8,671 nucleotides of DNA from the NCBI GenBank assembly GCA_019347995.1, contig JAHWKH010000081.1:1-8671 (forward strand), written 5' to 3'. Below are positions 6,365 through 8,671 of this stretch, piece by piece. Numbering within the stretch: position 1 is the stretch's first letter; each line of letters starts with the position of its first letter. The stretch comes from Gemmatimonadota bacterium (lineage in GTDB: Bacteria; Gemmatimonadota; Gemmatimonadetes; Longimicrobiales; UBA6960). The translations under genes were made by a program, and so were the position numbers. Below the pieces are notes generated by a model. It made no database searches. It was given only the letters and a program-made list of their open reading frames with translations, and was not told where the DNA came from.

Positions 6365-7564
6365 CGTGGGTGGGCGGGGCCCGCTCCCGCTCCCTGCCGG
6401 AGGACCCGCGGAGGTCCCCGCGGAGGCCGAGGCGTGGCGCCCGCGGCGGCGCACCGTGGGAGGTGTGCCCCTCTCGGTGGCGCTGCCGGGCGTCCCTCAG
6501 CTTCTCGCGGGCCGCTGGGGCACGGGGGGCACCGCGCTCCTGGTGTGGCTCTCGTTCCTCTGGATCCTCGTGGCACAGCGCGGGAGGGTGCTGCAGGCGC
6601 CGGGCGGCTCGCTGGACGAGCGGCTCGCCGTGGCCTGCCTCGGGCTGGGGCTCGTCGGCGCCTGGGGCTGGTCGCTGCACGACGTGCGCAGGCCGGCGGA
6701 AGCGCGCCTGGCCGGGATCGGACAGTGGGAGCTGGCGGTGCGCGCGTTCTCCCGCAACCGGACCGCCGTCGTGGGCGCGGTCGCCATCCTGGGCTTCTAC
6801 CTCCTGGCCCTCCTCACGCCGCTCCTGGCGGCTTTCGACCCGGCGGCCCAGGGCAATCTCCTGACGGAGCGTCTCGTCGCGCCCTCCGCGGCGCACCCCC
6901 TGGGCACCGACCAGTTCGCCCGCGACGTCCTGTCCCGCCTCCTCTACGGAGCCAGGGTCTCGCTGGCCATCGGCTTCGTGGCCGTGGGCATCAGCGTGAC
7001 CATCGGGACGCTCCTGGGCGCGGTATCGGGGTTCTTCGGCGGGTGGGTCGACGCGGCGGTCATGCGTTTCGTCGACGTCGTGATCGCCTTTCCCAGGCTG
7101 GTGCTCCTCATCCTCATCATCGCGCTGTTCGAGCCTTCGATCTTCCTCATCGTGGCGGTGCTCGGGCTCACCCAGTGGCCGGGGACGGCGCGCATCGTGC
7201 GCGGGGAGGTGCTCTCGCTGCGCGAGCGCGAGTTCGTCCTGGCGGCGCGCGCCCTGGGCTTCGGCCGCATCCGCATCATCGGCCGCCACGTCATTCCCAA
7301 CGTCTTGGCGCCGGTCATCGTGGCGGCGACGCTGGGCATCGGGAACACCATCGTGCTGGAGGCCGGTCTCTCGTTCCTCGGCCTCGGCGTGCAGCCGCCC
7401 ACGCCCTCGTGGGGCACCATGGTGGCCGACGGCAGGAACGTGCTCATCGACGCCTGGTGGATCTCGACCTTTCCGGGGCTGGCCATCGTGCTCGTCGTGC
7501 TCTCCTTCAACCTGGTGGGCGACGGACTGCGCGACGCCCTCGATCCGCGCATGAGGAAGGGCGG

Positions 7565-7568
<4 letters not shown>
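6357..7568 (+). CDS. ABC transporter permease, DppC/OppC-like, with an N-terminal two-helix extension
   Basis: The protein has 403 residues, about 100 more than typical DppC (about 300). Residues 1-35 are Pro/Gly/Ala-rich. Residues about 38-75 contain '[17 protein letters not shown]' leading into a hydrophobic stretch (59-73). A second hydrophobic stretch spans about 88-107. The canonical DppC part begins near 123 with '[17 protein letters not shown]' and the first permease helix (138-158), then '[24 protein letters not shown]' (180-203), further helices at about 205-228 and 245-270, the EAA loop at about 293-319 ('[10 protein letters not shown]...[10 protein letters not shown]'), '[20 protein letters not shown]' (334-353) and '[13 protein letters not shown]' (388-400). 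The ATG at 6357 is the only good early start and overlaps the preceding stop. The permease call is secure; the role of the extension is unknown. Confidence 0.93.
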
Positions 7569-8619
<1,051 letters not shown>

Positions 8620-8623
<4 letters not shown>

Positions 8624-8671
8624 GGGAGCGCGAGGGCGCCGCCGTGGCGCCCACCGTCGAGGAGGCGGTGC
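8620..8671 (+). CDS. Start of the next gene, probably the DppF/OppF-like second ATPase (cut by window end)
   Basis: GTG at 8620 overlaps the TGA of the preceding ATPase gene (GTGA), the same arrangement seen at 7565. The 17 visible codons ([17 protein letters not shown]) show no ATPase motif yet. The identification as the partner ATPase rests only on operon order, since DppD-type genes are normally followed by DppF-type genes. Another product is possible. Confidence 0.4.

Noticed and set aside
5495..7552. Long - strand open frames opposite the two permease genes
   Set aside because: They are His/Glu/Arg-rich mirror translations of membrane protein codons. The + strand carries secure permease motifs throughout.

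Overview
This is a very GC-rich bacterial window, densely coded and mostly on the + strand. The protein style suggests a GC-rich soil or sediment type lineage such as Gemmatimonadota: a lipobox substrate-binding protein, a single-chain glycine decarboxylase, a LipM-like acyltransferase and overlapping gene ends. That placement is only an impression. No tRNA, rRNA, CRISPR array, insertion sequence or phage gene is visible.

Left region (1-1430). The window opens in the last 36 codons of a RidA/YjgF-like protein on the + strand. Convergent to it is a - strand gene (131 to about 1380) for a Rad50/SbcC-like protein. It has a CPTCG zinc hook between two charged helical arms and a C-terminal ABC-type lobe whose key residues are changed. 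It has no Walker A lobe. Near 1371-1380 its upstream end meets the 3' quarter of glycine decarboxylase (gcvP), which reads the other way. Both genes lack their 5' parts at the same point. This looks like a rearrangement breakpoint or an assembly join, and is the most notable structural feature here.

Middle region (1377-3579). The gcvP remnant is followed by an intact UPF0173 metallo-beta-lactamase-fold hydrolase and a LipM/LplA-type lipoyl or octanoyl transferase. Lipoylation is needed by the glycine cleavage H protein, so gcvP and the transferase make functional sense together. The transferase has conserved N-terminal sequence upstream of its first usable start codon, which suggests an unusual start or a one-base indel.

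Right region (3623-8671). A peptide-type ABC importer operon runs in the usual order: a lipoprotein substrate-binding protein (cluster 5), a DppB-like permease, a DppC-like permease, a DppD-like ATPase, and probably the first codons of a DppF-like ATPase at the right edge. Gaps are 3 nt, then overlaps of 8, 4 and 4 nt, so the genes are probably translationally coupled. The DppB-like gene most likely starts at CTG. The DppC-like protein carries an extra N-terminal region of about 120 residues with two predicted membrane segments. All + strand genes from gcvP onward are close enough to share a transcript. No convincing promoter or terminator was found.
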